Origin: Yersinia similis
Lineage (GTDB): Bacteria > Pseudomonadota > Gammaproteobacteria > Enterobacterales > Enterobacteriaceae
NCBI RefSeq assembly: GCF_001053095.1
Contig: NZ_CGBP01000018.1
Coordinates: 1-64,000, forward strand
Reading direction: 5' to 3'
DNA length: 64,000 nt
The notes under the pieces are model-generated. The model searched no databases. It was given only the letters and a program-made list of their open reading frames with translations, and had not been told where the DNA came from. This document shows positions 48,527 through 58,332 of this stretch, piece after piece. Numbering within the stretch: the stretch's first letter is position 1; every line of letters begins with the position of its first letter. Both the position numbers and the translations under genes were made by a program.

Positions 48527-50158
48527 CTACTGATTCAAAAGTGTCGGATAAATAAAATCGATGTCATACAGAGTTCGGCTTTCCCCATTTACCCGATAAT
48601 CTCCATGGATATAACCACCGTTAGTAATAAATTGAGGTATTGCTGCTGATTTATCTTGTTTAGCGGCAATCAAGGTTAATAATGCTAATGCAATCGGATT
48701 GTCGATACGGAAGTAGCGGTGCTGAGACGATTCCACAAACAGTCCGCGGTGGTAATGTTGTTTAAATAGGTCATCACCTATTTGCCATGCCAATGCAAAC
48801 AATGTAGGGCATTGACAATGCTCAGCCAGTTCGACTAAAGCCAGTAGCAGATAAGGAGAAGCAATAGGGCGTTGGGCGGCCATTAGCGTGGCGCGTCGCT
48901 GTGTTTTATTCAGTTCAGCTAACTGCCAGCGGAGTAATAAAACGCCAATTAAATCCAGTAACTCTTCATCTTCACTTAACCGCCAGGCACGTACCAGCGG
49001 TAACAAATAATCGACGTCTAATGGGAATGGTGAGATAACTGTGCCTTTGGTGCCATAATAGCCATCACGCGGTAAGACGTAGCCACTCATATCTTGGCCA
49101 TCGTTCCATAATGGGCGCAATGTATTGCTCTCTATATCATAAGCAAAGCGATAGTAATTCTTGAGTCCATCAATCACCCACTGCAAGACCTCAGCATCAT
49201 GCTGCTGGCGCAAGATATCCAGCATGGCTAATGGGTTATCTATCAATAATGGGCGCATATCGCGGAACAAAACATTTGCTTCACGAGCAACTTCACCAAA
49301 CTCTGGGCCGAACTGGCGCTTGGCACGGTCGCCATACCAAGATTGAGTCTGGTTATCGTCAGCCGGTATTGGCTGGCGTTGCTGTGGTGAACTGAACTGA
49401 TATACCGGTAAACCTGTTTCAGGGTTACGCGCTAAAACATATTGGCGATACAGATGTTTTCCCCATGCCGCCGCTGCAGCATCACCGGTATATTCAGCAT
49501 ATTTATAGGCTGCGTAAATTAAGTCAGTTCCAGCGTTAACAAAGGTTAGGCCTTTGGTTTCAGGCAGTTTTGGTAACTCTGCTGGGTTAACCACATCATA
49601 TCGAGGATGGGCAAAAACCTGTGGGTCACGCTGTTTGCTGTAGTTACCATGGCGGCCCAGATCCAGGGTTTGCCAATCTTCTACGTGAGCGTGCCAAAAC
49701 CCCTGTAAGAAATTAAGGGTTTTTTCCCGATCAATGGTTACCAGTAGGTCGTAATAGGGCAGATGATGTTTCAGCTCATGTACCTGGTCTTTTGATGCTG
49801 GCCCTTCAGTTTTTAGGGTATCCAAATTGAGGAAACGATGCCCACCCCAGTAAAAAAGCCCACTTTCGTTATGGACACCATGTTGCATAAAATAGCCGCT
49901 TTGCACCCGGGCTTGCTGGTGATATTGCGGATCCTGAGTCACCAGGCTGAGGGCATCCAATGTTCGTAACCAGTTTTGTTGACTGGCGAAGTTAGATATC
50001 GGAGTATGGTGGCCGTCTGGGAATTCCCAAACGACAGGTTGATGGGTCAGTACATCAAAACCATCGGCCAGCAATGGGGATGGATTAAGCTGACTGTGGC
50101 CTACAGACTGGACTAAATCAACATAGCCGCGGATAGCGCTGAGCCAGTTAATCATCAT
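48527..50158 (-). CDS. pelW: Cytoplasmic exopolygalacturonate lyase PelW (PL2 family)
   Basis: About 543 residues without a signal peptide, so cytoplasmic. The alpha/alpha-barrel PL2 pattern includes FWHAHVEDWQTLDLGRHGNY, YQFSSPQQRQPIPADD and the DRAKRQFGPEFGEVAREANV segment with catalytic basic residues. It releases unsaturated digalacturonate from imported oligomers; the Yersinia enzyme is the known PL2B type. Starts at 50203 (GTG) or 50194 (ATG with AAGGTGGGG upstream) are also possible. Confidence 0.9.
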   Translation of the reverse strand: MMINWLSAIRGYVDLVQSVGHSQLNPSPLLADGFDVLTHQPVVWEFPDGHHTPISNFASQQNWLRTLDALSLVTQDPQYHQQARVQSGYFMQHGVHNESGLFYWGGHRFLNLDTLKTEGPASKDQVHELKHHLPYYDLLVTIDREKTLNFLQGFWHAHVEDWQTLDLGRHGNYSKQRDPQVFAHPRYDVVNPAELPKLPETKGLTFVNAGTDLIYAAYKYAEYTGDAAAAAWGKHLYRQYVLARNPETGLPVYQFSSPQQRQPIPADDNQTQSWYGDRAKRQFGPEFGEVAREANVLFRDMRPLLIDNPLAMLDILRQQHDAEVLQWVIDGLKNYYRFAYDIESNTLRPLWNDGQDMSGYVLPRDGYYGTKGTVISPFPLDVDYLLPLVRAWRLSEDEELLDLIGVLLLRWQLAELNKTQRRATLMAAQRPIASPYLLLALVELAEHCQCPTLFALAWQIGDDLFKQHYHRGLFVESSQHRYFRIDNPIALALLTLIAAKQDKSAAIPQFITNGGYIHGDYRVNGESRTLYDIDFIYPTLLNQ

Positions 50159-50250
50159 TGTGTCACTGCCTTTAATGTTGCCTGTAAGACCCATCGTAGT
50201 CACCCCACCTTCGAAACGTCAGGACGGAACCGGTTTTTGGTTCCTTATAA

Positions 50251-50269
50251 ATAGAAACATCGTTTCAAT
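50251..50269 (-). promoter_or_regulatory. KdgR operator in front of pelW-togMNAB
   Basis: The plus strand reads ATAGAAACATCGTTTCAAT, with the AAAC-3-GTTT core. It lies about 95 bases before the chosen pelW start. Confidence 0.75.
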
Positions 50270-50413
50270 CTATTATATTTGTATTTACTGGCGAGTCATT
50301 GGATGAATAACAAAAGTGTGATCGGAGTCGGAACGTTGTTTTGATTTTTTATTTTGGTGGTTTTATAAGAAAAAAATAGAAATTTTATTTGTTAACTATT
50401 TGATAAATAAATA

Positions 50414-50442
50414 ATAAAAAAAGGCACAACTAAAGTTGTGCC
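50414..50442 (-). terminator. Rho-independent terminator after kduD
   Basis: On the minus strand GGCACAAC pairs perfectly with GTTGTGCC around TTTA and is followed by a run of T (50414-50422 on the plus strand is A-rich). Confidence 0.92.
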
Positions 50443-50515
50443 TGATGCGTTTTTGAGTTGAATATCACAATAAGATAGATAAGTCGTGTTAACTCAAATT
50501 AGTCGCTATAACGGT

Positions 50516-51277
50516 TTATCGTGCTAACCAACCGCCATCAACGGCGATAGTATAACCGCTGATATAATCGGATGCTTTAGAGGCCAGGAAAACCACTGGG
50601 CCTTTCAGATCATCAGGTAAGCCCCAACGGCCAGCCGGGATACGGTCAAGGATCTCTTTGCTACGCTCTTCATCTTTGCGCAACTGCTGGGTGTTATTTG
50701 TTGCCATATAACCTGGTGCGACAGCGTTGACATTGATGCCGTGCTTTGCCCATTCGTTAGCTAACAGACGGGTCACGCCCATGACTGCACTTTTCGAGGC
50801 GGTATAAGAAGGGACACGAATCCCCCCTTGATAAGACAGCATCGAGGCAACGTTAATGATTTTGCCGCCATTACCTTGTTTAATAAACTGTTTAGCAATC
50901 GCTTGGGACATAAAGAACACAGACTTGATGTTAACGTTCATCACATCGTCCCAGTCTTTTTCACTGAAATTAATAGCATCTTCACGGCGGATGATCCCCG
51001 CGTTATTGACCAGAATATCAATATGGCCAAATTCAGCGACAGCACGCTCTAACAGGGAAGGGATGCAATCAATATTGCTCAGATCAGCCGTCAGGCTGAA
51101 AAAACGACGGCCCAGTGCAGTAACTTGTTCGATAGTTTCACGTGGCTCGACAATATTCACGCCGATGATATCACAACCCGCTTCTGCTAAACCGATCGCC
51201 ATGCCTTGGCCTAAGCCAGTATCGCAACCAGTCACCAGCGCAACTTTACCTTTCAATTCAAAGGAATCTAAAATCAT
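50516..51277 (-). CDS. kduD: KduD, 2-keto-3-deoxygluconate dehydrogenase
   Basis: 253 residues, classical short-chain dehydrogenase: NAD-binding TGCDTGLGQG near the N-terminus, NNAGI, the catalytic Ser and YTASK motif (PSYTASKSAV), and a C-terminal VDGGWLAR. It reduces 2,5-diketo-3-deoxygluconate to 2-keto-3-deoxygluconate. The frame opens further up, but the ATG at 51277 (MILDSFELKGK) matches the family start. About 90 bases after kduI. Confidence 0.94.
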   Translation of the reverse strand: MILDSFELKGKVALVTGCDTGLGQGMAIGLAEAGCDIIGVNIVEPRETIEQVTALGRRFFSLTADLSNIDCIPSLLERAVAEFGHIDILVNNAGIIRREDAINFSEKDWDDVMNVNIKSVFFMSQAIAKQFIKQGNGGKIINVASMLSYQGGIRVPSYTASKSAVMGVTRLLANEWAKHGINVNAVAPGYMATNNTQQLRKDEERSKEILDRIPAGRWGLPDDLKGPVVFLASKASDYISGYTIAVDGGWLAR

Positions 51278-51367
51278 AGCTAAAATCTCTCTCAAGGCGG
51301 TCAATGATGGCCGCGATTTCATTATTGGGGGGAAAGCCGCCAAAAAGGTGGCTTTGATAGGTGATAC

Positions 51368-52204
51368 TTAACGCAATTCGCTAACAGCTATATGGTCCAT
51401 ATCACCAAAGACTTGGTTTTCACCGACCATGCCCCAGATGAAGGTATAACGTTTGGTGCCTACGCCAGAATGGATAGACCAACTTGGTGAAATTACAGCC
51501 TGTTCGTTATGAACGAGCAAATGACGTGTTTCCTGAGGCTGTCCCATCATATGGAAGACGGCAGTCTCTTCGTCCATATCAAAGTAAAAATAGACTTCCA
51601 TACGGCGTTCATGGGTATGACACGGCATGGTATTCCACAGACTACCTGGAGCCAGTTTGGTCAGGCCCATACTCAATTGGCAGGTGGGTAACACGTCAGG
51701 CACAATATATTTGTTGATAGTGCGGCGGTTACTGGTGGCATCATCACCTAAGGTCTGTGGTGCTGCCTCTGCTAGGGTAATTTTTTTATTTGGATAAGTG
51801 GTGTGGGCTGGGGCACTGTTGTAGTAGAACTTGGCAGGTTTAGCACTGTCGATGCTGCTAAATTGTACTTCTTTCGCACCTTTACCTACATACAATGCTT
51901 CTTCATTACCAATTTCATAAGTCTGACCATCAACCACTATCAGACCTGGCCCACCAATATTGATTGCACCTAATTCACGGCGTTCCAGGAAGTAACTGAC
52001 ACCCAGTTGCTTACCCACTTCATTACCGATGCTAACGGCTTTGCTGACCGGTAAAATGCCACCGACGATAATACGGTCAATGTGGCTATAGGTCATGGTG
52101 TAGTCATCTGCCGCGAAAATCTTTTCAATCAGAAATTCACGGCGCAGGCCAGCGGTGTCGAGTTGCTTAGCGTGATCGCTATGAATACTTTGACGAACTT
52201 GCAT
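51368..52204 (-). CDS. kduI: KduI, 5-keto-4-deoxyuronate isomerase
   Basis: 278 residues, cupin isomerase that turns 5-keto-4-deoxyuronate into 2,5-diketo-3-deoxygluconate. The metal site is in [16 protein letters not shown] (two His, Glu) with a further His in SWSIHSGVG. Transcribed divergently from kdgF across a region holding a KdgR operator. Confidence 0.95.
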   Translation of the reverse strand: MQVRQSIHSDHAKQLDTAGLRREFLIEKIFAADDYTMTYSHIDRIIVGGILPVSKAVSIGNEVGKQLGVSYFLERRELGAINIGGPGLIVVDGQTYEIGNEEALYVGKGAKEVQFSSIDSAKPAKFYYNSAPAHTTYPNKKITLAEAAPQTLGDDATSNRRTINKYIVPDVLPTCQLSMGLTKLAPGSLWNTMPCHTHERRMEVYFYFDMDEETAVFHMMGQPQETRHLLVHNEQAVISPSWSIHSGVGTKRYTFIWGMVGENQVFGDMDHIAVSELR

Positions 52205-52386
52205 GTCAGTGCCTCTCTTTTAGAACAGTATCTTGGTGGGAACAACTCAGGCCAGAAACCAACGATAGGATCAGAAAGTGCGTATGGGGCCATGGTGTTC
52301 GCTGACATTTGCACGAGTCTGATTTTTAACCGAGTGTTTCTTGTGATGCAGAGATGATAGTGTTTGCGGGAAGTTAATTCAATAAA

Positions 52387-52405
52387 AATGAAATCATGTT
52401 TTATT
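52387..52405. promoter_or_regulatory. KdgR operator between kduI and kdgF
   Basis: AATGAAATCATGTTTTATT agrees with the KdgR consensus at all but one position. Placed between two divergent pathway genes, it could control both. Confidence 0.8.
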
Positions 52406-52542
52406 ATTTTTTGAGGCATGTCATGATTTTTGGATTAATTATGGTCAACCTACGGATTTTGCCCGTAGAATGCACTCGATTCAGCGTAAAACTGTGACTA
52501 CGCTACACCAGAAACTTATTCTGTAAAATGAGAGGCAAGATA

Positions 52543-52875
52543 ATGAAAATGTTCTTTATCAATGATGAAACTCCTTGGGAAGAGTTAGGCAATGGCATTA
52601 AACGTAAAGTAATGACCTGGAGCGATGAGCTTATGATGGTCTGCGTCCACTTTGAAAAAGGGGCCATTGGTGTCGCTCATAAACACGATATCCATGACCA
52701 GATTGCTTATGTTGCAGCGGGCAGCTTCGAAGTGGAGATTGAAGGGCAAAAGCGTATTTTGAAAGCAGGGGATGCGTATCGTGCAGTGAAAAATGAAATG
52801 CACGGTGCAGTATCTTTGGAAGACAACAGCATCTTGATTGATACTTTTACGCCTAAACGGGATGATTTTCTCTAA
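52543..52875 (+). CDS. kdgF: KdgF, uronate-ring-opening cupin
   Basis: 110 residues, single cupin with metal ligands in HKHDIHDQIAYV (His, His, Gln) and a further His in the NEMHGAV segment. It speeds conversion of 4,5-unsaturated galacturonate to the linear ketone used by KduI. An ATG at 52528 is in frame, but GAGG before 52543 and the family start MKMFFIND favour the shorter form. Confidence 0.93.
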   Translation: MKMFFINDETPWEELGNGIKRKVMTWSDELMMVCVHFEKGAIGVAHKHDIHDQIAYVAAGSFEVEIEGQKRILKAGDAYRAVKNEMHGAVSLEDNSILIDTFTPKRDDFL

Positions 52876-52884
52876 AACATATTC

Positions 52885-52918
52885 GGGCGGCTGAGTCACT
52901 GACTCTGGCCGCCCTTTA
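52885..52918 (+). terminator. Terminator after kdgF
   Basis: GGGCGGC pairs with GCCGCCC around a 16-base loop that contains a smaller GAGTCA/TGACTC palindrome, followed by TTTAT. Confidence 0.75.
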
Positions 52919-53030
52919 TACCACTGGTGATAGCAATATCCTTTCCACTACGTATCGCTATAACGACTATTTTTTACTAAAAATCCGCATTCGCCACTAA
53001 AAACTCTTATTTTCATATCATATACGTACA

Positions 53031-53696
53031 CTACGATATGTCGTCTTTGCGTAATTGCTCTAATGATTCCAATTGAATATCTGCTAATGCCCAGCGTGGG
53101 TCTGCACGGTACTCAACTGATGGGATAACAATAGAGCGCATACGCGCCGCTTTGGTCGCAATCATACCGTTCACTGAATCTTCCAGCGTGACGCATTGTA
53201 ATGGATCAACATCAAGCTGAGCTGCCGCATTCAGATAAACTTCCGGATGCGGTTTACTGTAGGGTAGGTATTCAGCAGAAACCAAACAATCGAAGTACTT
53301 CTCAACGCCTAACATTGCGAGCACCCGCTCCTGCATATGCCGTGGGGAGGCTGACGCCAGACCAATTTTCAGCCCTTGTTGGCGGCAAAGCGCTAATGCA
53401 TATTCAACACCGGGTAAAACAGGCCGAGTGTCTTCGACCAAATCAATTGCTCTGGCAATAATACGATTGCAAACTTCCTCTTGGCTTGGCCCCTGCCAAG
53501 GCATTGTTCGATACCAAAGTTTAACCACTAAATCGATACGCAGGCCAAGGGTATCTGGCAGTGAATCTCGTGAAGATGTATCCAAGCCCAAGGCGGTGAA
53601 AATATCAAGTTCGGCCTGTAGCCATAAAGGCTCAGAGTCAATCAACAAGCCGTCCATATCAAAAATTGCAGCCTTAATTGGGAGAGGGGTCGCCAT
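53031..53696 (-). CDS. hxpB: HxpB (YniC), HAD hexitol/2-deoxyglucose-6-phosphate phosphatase
   Basis: 221 residues, HAD phosphatase: DMDGLLIDSEP (motif I, nucleophile Asp13), LASASP (motif II), SKPHPEVY (motif III Lys) and LEDSVNG (motif IV). The cap domain lies at about residues 20-85. AGGAG precedes the ATG. The last core gene before the accessory region. Confidence 0.92.
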   Translation of the reverse strand: MATPLPIKAAIFDMDGLLIDSEPLWLQAELDIFTALGLDTSSRDSLPDTLGLRIDLVVKLWYRTMPWQGPSQEEVCNRIIARAIDLVEDTRPVLPGVEYALALCRQQGLKIGLASASPRHMQERVLAMLGVEKYFDCLVSAEYLPYSKPHPEVYLNAAAQLDVDPLQCVTLEDSVNGMIATKAARMRSIVIPSVEYRADPRWALADIQLESLEQLRKDDIS

Positions 53697-53913
53697 TTAT
53701 CGTCACTCCTGTCAGTTTTTAGCTATGAATTGACCACTTTATCATTGGTTCATACGATTGTGCGGGTCGAACGTGACTCTTTATTGCAGCTTAAGGCGCG
53801 ATTTATGTTTAGCACAGCATGTACAGTACTCAATAAGATACATATAGTAAGTTAAGTGGAATGCAACATCACATGACCTAAACTATATAGGTTAATTCAG
53901 TGAGGTATATGTT

Positions 53914-54095
53914 ATGGCTGACAATCCACAGAGCTTGCCTTGCATACTTCTGGTTGAAAAATGGCTAGGCCTTCTTTCCGACATTGGACGCGCCAGTGCC
54001 ACCATCGAAGCGTATCGAAGAGCACTGCACCATTATCTTCGCCATTGCGCAGAGCAGGAAGTAGAGCCGTCCACCGCCAGTTTTGAAGATATTTC
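53914..54095 (+). pseudogene. Tyrosine recombinase/integrase, truncated by IS insertion
   Basis: The ATG follows GAGG, and about 61 native residues are left. They form the SAM-like core-binding domain of XerC-type recombinases (LLVEKWLGLLSDIGRASATI, then EAYRRALHHYLRH). The frame enters the IS left end at 54096 and stops at 54109-54111. The catalytic domain with the Arg-His-Arg-Tyr residues is missing and does not resume after the IS. Confidence 0.8.
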
Positions 54096-54167
54096 TGTAG
54101 TGGATCAGTAATACCGGACACCTCAATAGCCTGTTAATTTAATGACAGCCAATTGAGGTAATTGATA

Positions 54168-54485
54168 ATGACTCAACCTAAACAGACCAAACGCCGTTTT
54201 TCTCCTGAATTCAAACTGGAAGCTATTGAGCAGGTCGTTAAGTATCAGCGGTCAACCATCGAGGTTGCACGCGCTCTGGAGCTGGATCCCAGCCAATTGC
54301 GTAAATGGATACGCCAGTACAAAGAAGAAGTCAGCGGGGTGACGCCGGACAATCCTGCACTGACACCAGAGCAACGTGAAATCCAGTCGCTCAGAGCGCA
54401 GATTAAACGGCTGGAAATGGAAAAAGAAATACTAAAGCAGGCAGCCGTGTTGATGAGCGAGCTCCCCATCAAATCTTTGCGTTAA
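54168..54485 (+). CDS. IS3-family transposase OrfA
   Basis: 105 residues: helix-turn-helix ([20 protein letters not shown], then [19 protein letters not shown]) and a leucine-zipper-like C-terminus ([20 protein letters not shown]). It binds the terminal repeats. An in-frame ATG two codons upstream (54162) is also possible. Confidence 0.9.
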   Translation: MTQPKQTKRRFSPEFKLEAIEQVVKYQRSTIEVARALELDPSQLRKWIRQYKEEVSGVTPDNPALTPEQREIQSLRAQIKRLEMEKEILKQAAVLMSELPIKSLR

Positions 54486-54511
54486 TCACACGGCTGAAAA
54501 CAAAATGGTCA

Positions 54512-55333
54512 GTGGTCGAATTGTGCCGCCTGCTCAAAATAACGCGCAGTGTTTACTATGCTTCGCTGAATTTGCGGGTTGATGTAAAACGTCTGCAACT
54601 GCGTGCTCAGGTGCGGGAATTGCATCAACAGAGCCGGGGAGCAGCCGGCAGCAGAGCACTGAGTCTGCTGATGCGTCAGTCGGGTTATAACGTGGGGCGC
54701 TGGCTGGCCCGCAGGCTGATGCGGGAATGTGGTCTGGCGAGTCGCCAACCCGGAAAACCTCGTTACCGTGGCGAACGGGAGGTGTCACTGGCATCGCCAG
54801 ACTTACTGAAAAGGCAGTTTAAGCCGTCGGAGCCCAATCGTGTGTGGAGTGGAGATATCAGCTATATCAAAGTCAATGGTGGCTGGTGCTACCTGGCACT
54901 GGTGATTGACCTTTACTCCCGTCGGATAGTGGGCAGTGCCATATCGTCATCCCCGGATGCCGAGCTGGTGTGCCGAGCCTTGCGTAATGCACTGGAGACG
55001 CGACCAAGGGAAAAGAGGCTGCTGTTTCATTCGGATCAGGGAGGGCAGTACAGGAGTAAGAAATACAGGAAGTTACTGTGGAGGAACGGAGTGATGCAGA
55101 GTATGAGCCGCAGGGGTAACTGCCTGGATAACTCACCAATGGAAAGAGTGTTCCGAAGCCTGAAAAGTGAATGGCTGCCTGTAGGGGACTATATGGATGT
55201 CCATCATGCGGTACGAGATATCGGTGAATGGATACAAAGTTATTACAACACAGTACGCCCCCATCGGCACAATGGTGGATTACCGCCCTGTGAATACGAA
55301 GATCAGTGGAAAAAGGCTACGAAGGTGTCCTGA
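54512..55333 (+). CDS. IS3-family transposase OrfB (DDE catalytic part)
   Basis: 273 residues from a GTG, but the frame is open upstream into orfA and is probably reached by -1 frameshifting near the GGAAAAAG stretch at 54420. The DDE residues are in [16 protein letters not shown] and the [13 protein letters not shown] segment. It appears intact, so the element may still be active. Confidence 0.9.
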   Translation: MVELCRLLKITRSVYYASLNLRVDVKRLQLRAQVRELHQQSRGAAGSRALSLLMRQSGYNVGRWLARRLMRECGLASRQPGKPRYRGEREVSLASPDLLKRQFKPSEPNRVWSGDISYIKVNGGWCYLALVIDLYSRRIVGSAISSSPDAELVCRALRNALETRPREKRLLFHSDQGGQYRSKKYRKLLWRNGVMQSMSRRGNCLDNSPMERVFRSLKSEWLPVGDYMDVHHAVRDIGEWIQSYYNTVRPHRHNGGLPPCEYEDQWKKATKVS

Positions 55334-55597
55334 TTTTGTGATCCACTACACACTAATATCATGTTGAAGGATTAGCCGCTGCCTAATCAACGGATGACTC
55401 GTCTTTTACAGACCGACCTCAGTCAAGGTGCCTACGCGGGTCTCATCTGGATTTAAAGAGCGGGGAGCACAAGCTTCTTGCTGCAAATGAGCCTGTACAT
55501 TAATTTTTAAAATCCCCTTTTTGGTTGTTTGCTGACCCCATCCCTTCTTTTCGTCAAGCTCCGTCCGGCACTTATTCATAAATTTTAAGGAAGCTAT

Positions 55598-55935
55598 ATG
55601 CAGATAACACCGCTAGCCAGCACCCTCCATTACTAACATCCGACAGCCAGGCGGTTTATCTGGATGCGCCAGAAACCCTGCAACAGCAGGCGTTTGGCGA
55701 GTTACCGGCAGATCCTCATCAGGCTGAACGGGCAGCGTTGGCGGTGATCCACTCGCCTGACTGGAAGCGCCGAGAACAGCAAATTATTCGGGCGTATCAG
55801 GGGGTTCTTCAGGCATATCGCCTCAAACTGGAAAAATACCCCGCTGTGATATTTGACGACCGTTATGTGGTGTACGGGACGGCAGATGTTGCTTTGGCTG
55901 AGGCCAAACTGGCTGAATATAAGGGAAGGCAATGA
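55598..55935 (+). pseudogene. ICE protein of the PFL_4709 (TIGR03757) type, N-terminus broken
   Basis: An ATG at 55598 has a strong AAGGAAG ribosome binding site but runs only 12 codons to a stop. The family protein continues in another frame, from about ASQHPPLLTSDSQAVYLDAP through IRAYQGVLQAYRLKLEKYPA to YVVYGTADVALAEAKL, ending at 55935. The expected signal peptide is missing, consistent with a small deletion or frameshift just after the start. Family name from memory. Confidence 0.7.
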
Positions 55936-56885
55936 AGCGCGGCCCTTTACGGCATCATCGTCTGACAACTGCGTTATTGGTCTGTAGCGCAGCGCAGCCG
56001 TTGACCGCCAGTGGAATAAATTCTGCGCAGATTATTGCTGGATCCCTCTCTCCATCCTGCCTTGAGTATCGAGTCTCGGGCATCTGTTATTGGCTATTTT
56101 GCTCTGTCTGGGGTTGCAAAATAAGGACGTCGGTCAGGGTTTCTCATTATGTACCTAATGCCGTGATCTCCAGCTACGCCCAAACGGGGGCTAATCCGTG
56201 GTCTGAAGTCTCCGTATTGGGAACCGGCATTTCAGGTGTGGCACAAGGCGGTGGTAATAACGAGCAAAAGCGTGGATCACGCAAAAATAATCTACGGTTC
56301 AAAAATACTGATGCCATCGGGCATCCCGCATTGGCGACCCCGATGTTTAACCACTTTCTCGGCTCAATGGGGTATTCCTGCGCCGGTTCAGCCCGCGCAT
56401 TTGTGCCGTATTTCATCAGTACGTTGGATGGACTGGTCTGGCGCAGTGGCTTACCGGAATCACTCTATCCCGAAGCGCTTATCCCCGGTATTAGGGAAAT
56501 TGGCTCCACAGTGATGGGTGATCTATGGGGAAATATTTATCCCCGGAGCGGATTTGTGACTCAAGTTAATGATTATAAAGCCGCGGCTGTGATTGCACAG
56601 CGCACGGCTGACATCATCACCCGTACCGGCCAGATACATGTCTATAACCCGATGACGGTCAACAAAAGAGACGGTTATTGGCCACCGGAGCCCGTCACTG
56701 AAAACACCGGAACCAAAAATCACCAATGGCAGCAACTGGTTCCCACAGTTTCTTCCTCCTGTGCCGTTTTCCCGCACCACAATAACCCGATAGCGGCAGA
56801 CGGCGCTTACGCCTGGGCGCTATGGCAACCCTATTCCTGCTGTAAGAAGCGTGGGCAGCGCTTCCTCTTTAGCACTCGCTTTTAA
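55932..56885 (+). CDS. ICE transfer protein of the PFL_4710 (TIGR03756, TraU-like) type
   Basis: 317 residues. N-terminal leader (to about residue 26), then SPSCLEYRVSGICYWLFCSV, the hallmark of this TraU-like family, with many Cys likely to form disulphides in the periplasm. The ATG overlaps the previous stop. It would belong to the mating-pair formation apparatus, now without most partners. Confidence 0.82.
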   Translation: MKRGPLRHHRLTTALLVCSAAQPLTASGINSAQIIAGSLSPSCLEYRVSGICYWLFCSVWGCKIRTSVRVSHYVPNAVISSYAQTGANPWSEVSVLGTGISGVAQGGGNNEQKRGSRKNNLRFKNTDAIGHPALATPMFNHFLGSMGYSCAGSARAFVPYFISTLDGLVWRSGLPESLYPEALIPGIREIGSTVMGDLWGNIYPRSGFVTQVNDYKAAAVIAQRTADIITRTGQIHVYNPMTVNKRDGYWPPEPVTENTGTKNHQWQQLVPTVSSSCAVFPHHNNPIAADGAYAWALWQPYSCCKKRGQRFLFSTRF

Positions 56886-56908
56886 ATTCATAAGGACGTG
56901 TCGATACA

Positions 56909-58330
56909 ATGAAACAGAACCAATTTTTTAACATGGGTTTGATAGCCAGTTATGTCTTTTGGTGTTTGGCTGTTCCGGCACATGCCGCCTTTGGCTTGAA
57001 AGCTGAAGTCGGTGATGCGGGTTATGGCAAAGCGATAAAAGGCGCAGTCAGTGACAACCTTTTCTACAGCATTGGCGGTGGGACGGTGATATCACAGCCT
57101 CCGAGCAGCAATAATATGAAAAAGATCGGCTTAGGGATTAGTTGGAATAATGACCTGATGTGCGGCAACTTTAATTTGAGTACCACGGTGAAAAATCAGC
57201 TTAATGGCGTGACAGATGGCTTTAAAAATATGATGGGAGACGTGATAAACGGTGCTACCGGTATGGTTGCCAGCTTGCCTGCCATGATCATCCAACGCGC
57301 GAATCCTGGGTTATACGAGCTACTCACGAACGGTGTACTTCAAGCCAATGTTGCCTTCGATAAGGCGCAGCTTAACTGCCAGTCGATGTCGAAAAAGATG
57401 GGCGATTATTGGCTGGGTAATCAATGGACGCAGGTTGCGGTGGGTGAGGAGTATCAGAACATCGTTTCCGGGACTTCCGATGCGGTCATGGCGGATAACA
57501 AACAAAAGCAGGCCACAGGTAAAGAGGGGGTGAAATGGATTGGTGGCCAGAAAAAAGGAGGCAGTGGCCAGCCAGCCATTAAGCCAACCTACGATTTGGC
57601 TAAAGCGGGCTATAACATGTTGAATAAACAGCCCGTAACCAGTAATGCCTCGATCAGCGACTCATCTTGTCATGGCTCTTTATGCCAAAAATATAAAACC
57701 AGCACAGAGGCAGCGGAGGCCGTAGTGCAGATCCTAGGAGATCGCGCCATTCGGACTTGTGCCCAAGGGCCGGAGTGTGGAAGTGGCGGCCTTGATAATG
57801 AGTCAGGAACATCAACGCCGGGGAGAGGATTTTCCCCTATGTTGGAAGAGACCACTGCTGAGAATATGGGCATCCTCATCAAACTGGTAAATGGGAGTTT
57901 GGCACCGAATAGCACCCACTTGATGACATTGAAAACGGGAGATTTGACGGTCACTCGCGGCGTTATTCAGGCACTGAAAGATGACCCTGATAATGGCGCG
58001 TTGGTACGGCGTTTAGCCGGTGAACTGGCGATGGCCGATACCGTATCTACTGCATTAGCCATGCGCCGGATGTTGGTTGTCGGTCAATCAGAACCCTATG
58101 CCGCAGGGCAAAAATTGGCAATGGACGAGTCAGATCGCCGTCTGGCGTTTCTCGACAGAGAAATTACGGCACTCAAGAATGAAATGGAGATACGTAACAG
58201 CATCAGTAATAACGCTATTTTGACGGCCATCAGGCGGCAGGAAGCGCGTGAAATTGATAACGGCCTACACCAGAATTCTCAGCAAAATGACCAGGCGGTT
58301 CATGATCTTAGCAAGCCTGCGGAGGAATAG
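56909..58330 (+). CDS. ICE transfer protein of the PFL_4711 (TIGR03755, TraH-like) type
   Basis: 473 residues, signal peptide to about residue 27 (PAHAAFG). The body has FYSIGGGTVISQPPSSNN and SWNNDLMCGNFNLSTTVKN, and a coiled-coil C-terminus (DRRLAFLDREITALKNEMEI). Periplasmic part of the type IV secretion apparatus. AAGGACG lies about 12 bases upstream. Confidence 0.82.
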   Translation: MKQNQFFNMGLIASYVFWCLAVPAHAAFGLKAEVGDAGYGKAIKGAVSDNLFYSIGGGTVISQPPSSNNMKKIGLGISWNNDLMCGNFNLSTTVKNQLNGVTDGFKNMMGDVINGATGMVASLPAMIIQRANPGLYELLTNGVLQANVAFDKAQLNCQSMSKKMGDYWLGNQWTQVAVGEEYQNIVSGTSDAVMADNKQKQATGKEGVKWIGGQKKGGSGQPAIKPTYDLAKAGYNMLNKQPVTSNASISDSSCHGSLCQKYKTSTEAAEAVVQILGDRAIRTCAQGPECGSGGLDNESGTSTPGRGFSPMLEETTAENMGILIKLVNGSLAPNSTHLMTLKTGDLTVTRGVIQALKDDPDNGALVRRLAGELAMADTVSTALAMRRMLVVGQSEPYAAGQKLAMDESDRRLAFLDREITALKNEMEIRNSISNNAILTAIRRQEAREIDNGLHQNSQQNDQAVHDLSKPAEE

Positions 58331-58332
58331 GC

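Larger units (their letters stand above)
54096..55350 (+). mobile_element. IS3-family insertion sequence (1255 bp)
   Basis: Imperfect terminal inverted repeats of 27 bp at 54096-54122 and 55324-55350, 22 of 27 matching, both starting TGTAGTGGATCA and ending GGACACC. They enclose overlapping orfA and orfB in the IS3 arrangement. No target duplication is visible: the left flank is ATTTC and the right flank CACTA, which points to a deletion or recombination next to the element. Confidence 0.9.

Noticed and set aside
55351-55597. Possible integrase remainder after the IS
   Set aside because: No frame continues the recombinase; short open stretches there show no Arg, His or Tyr catalytic motif.
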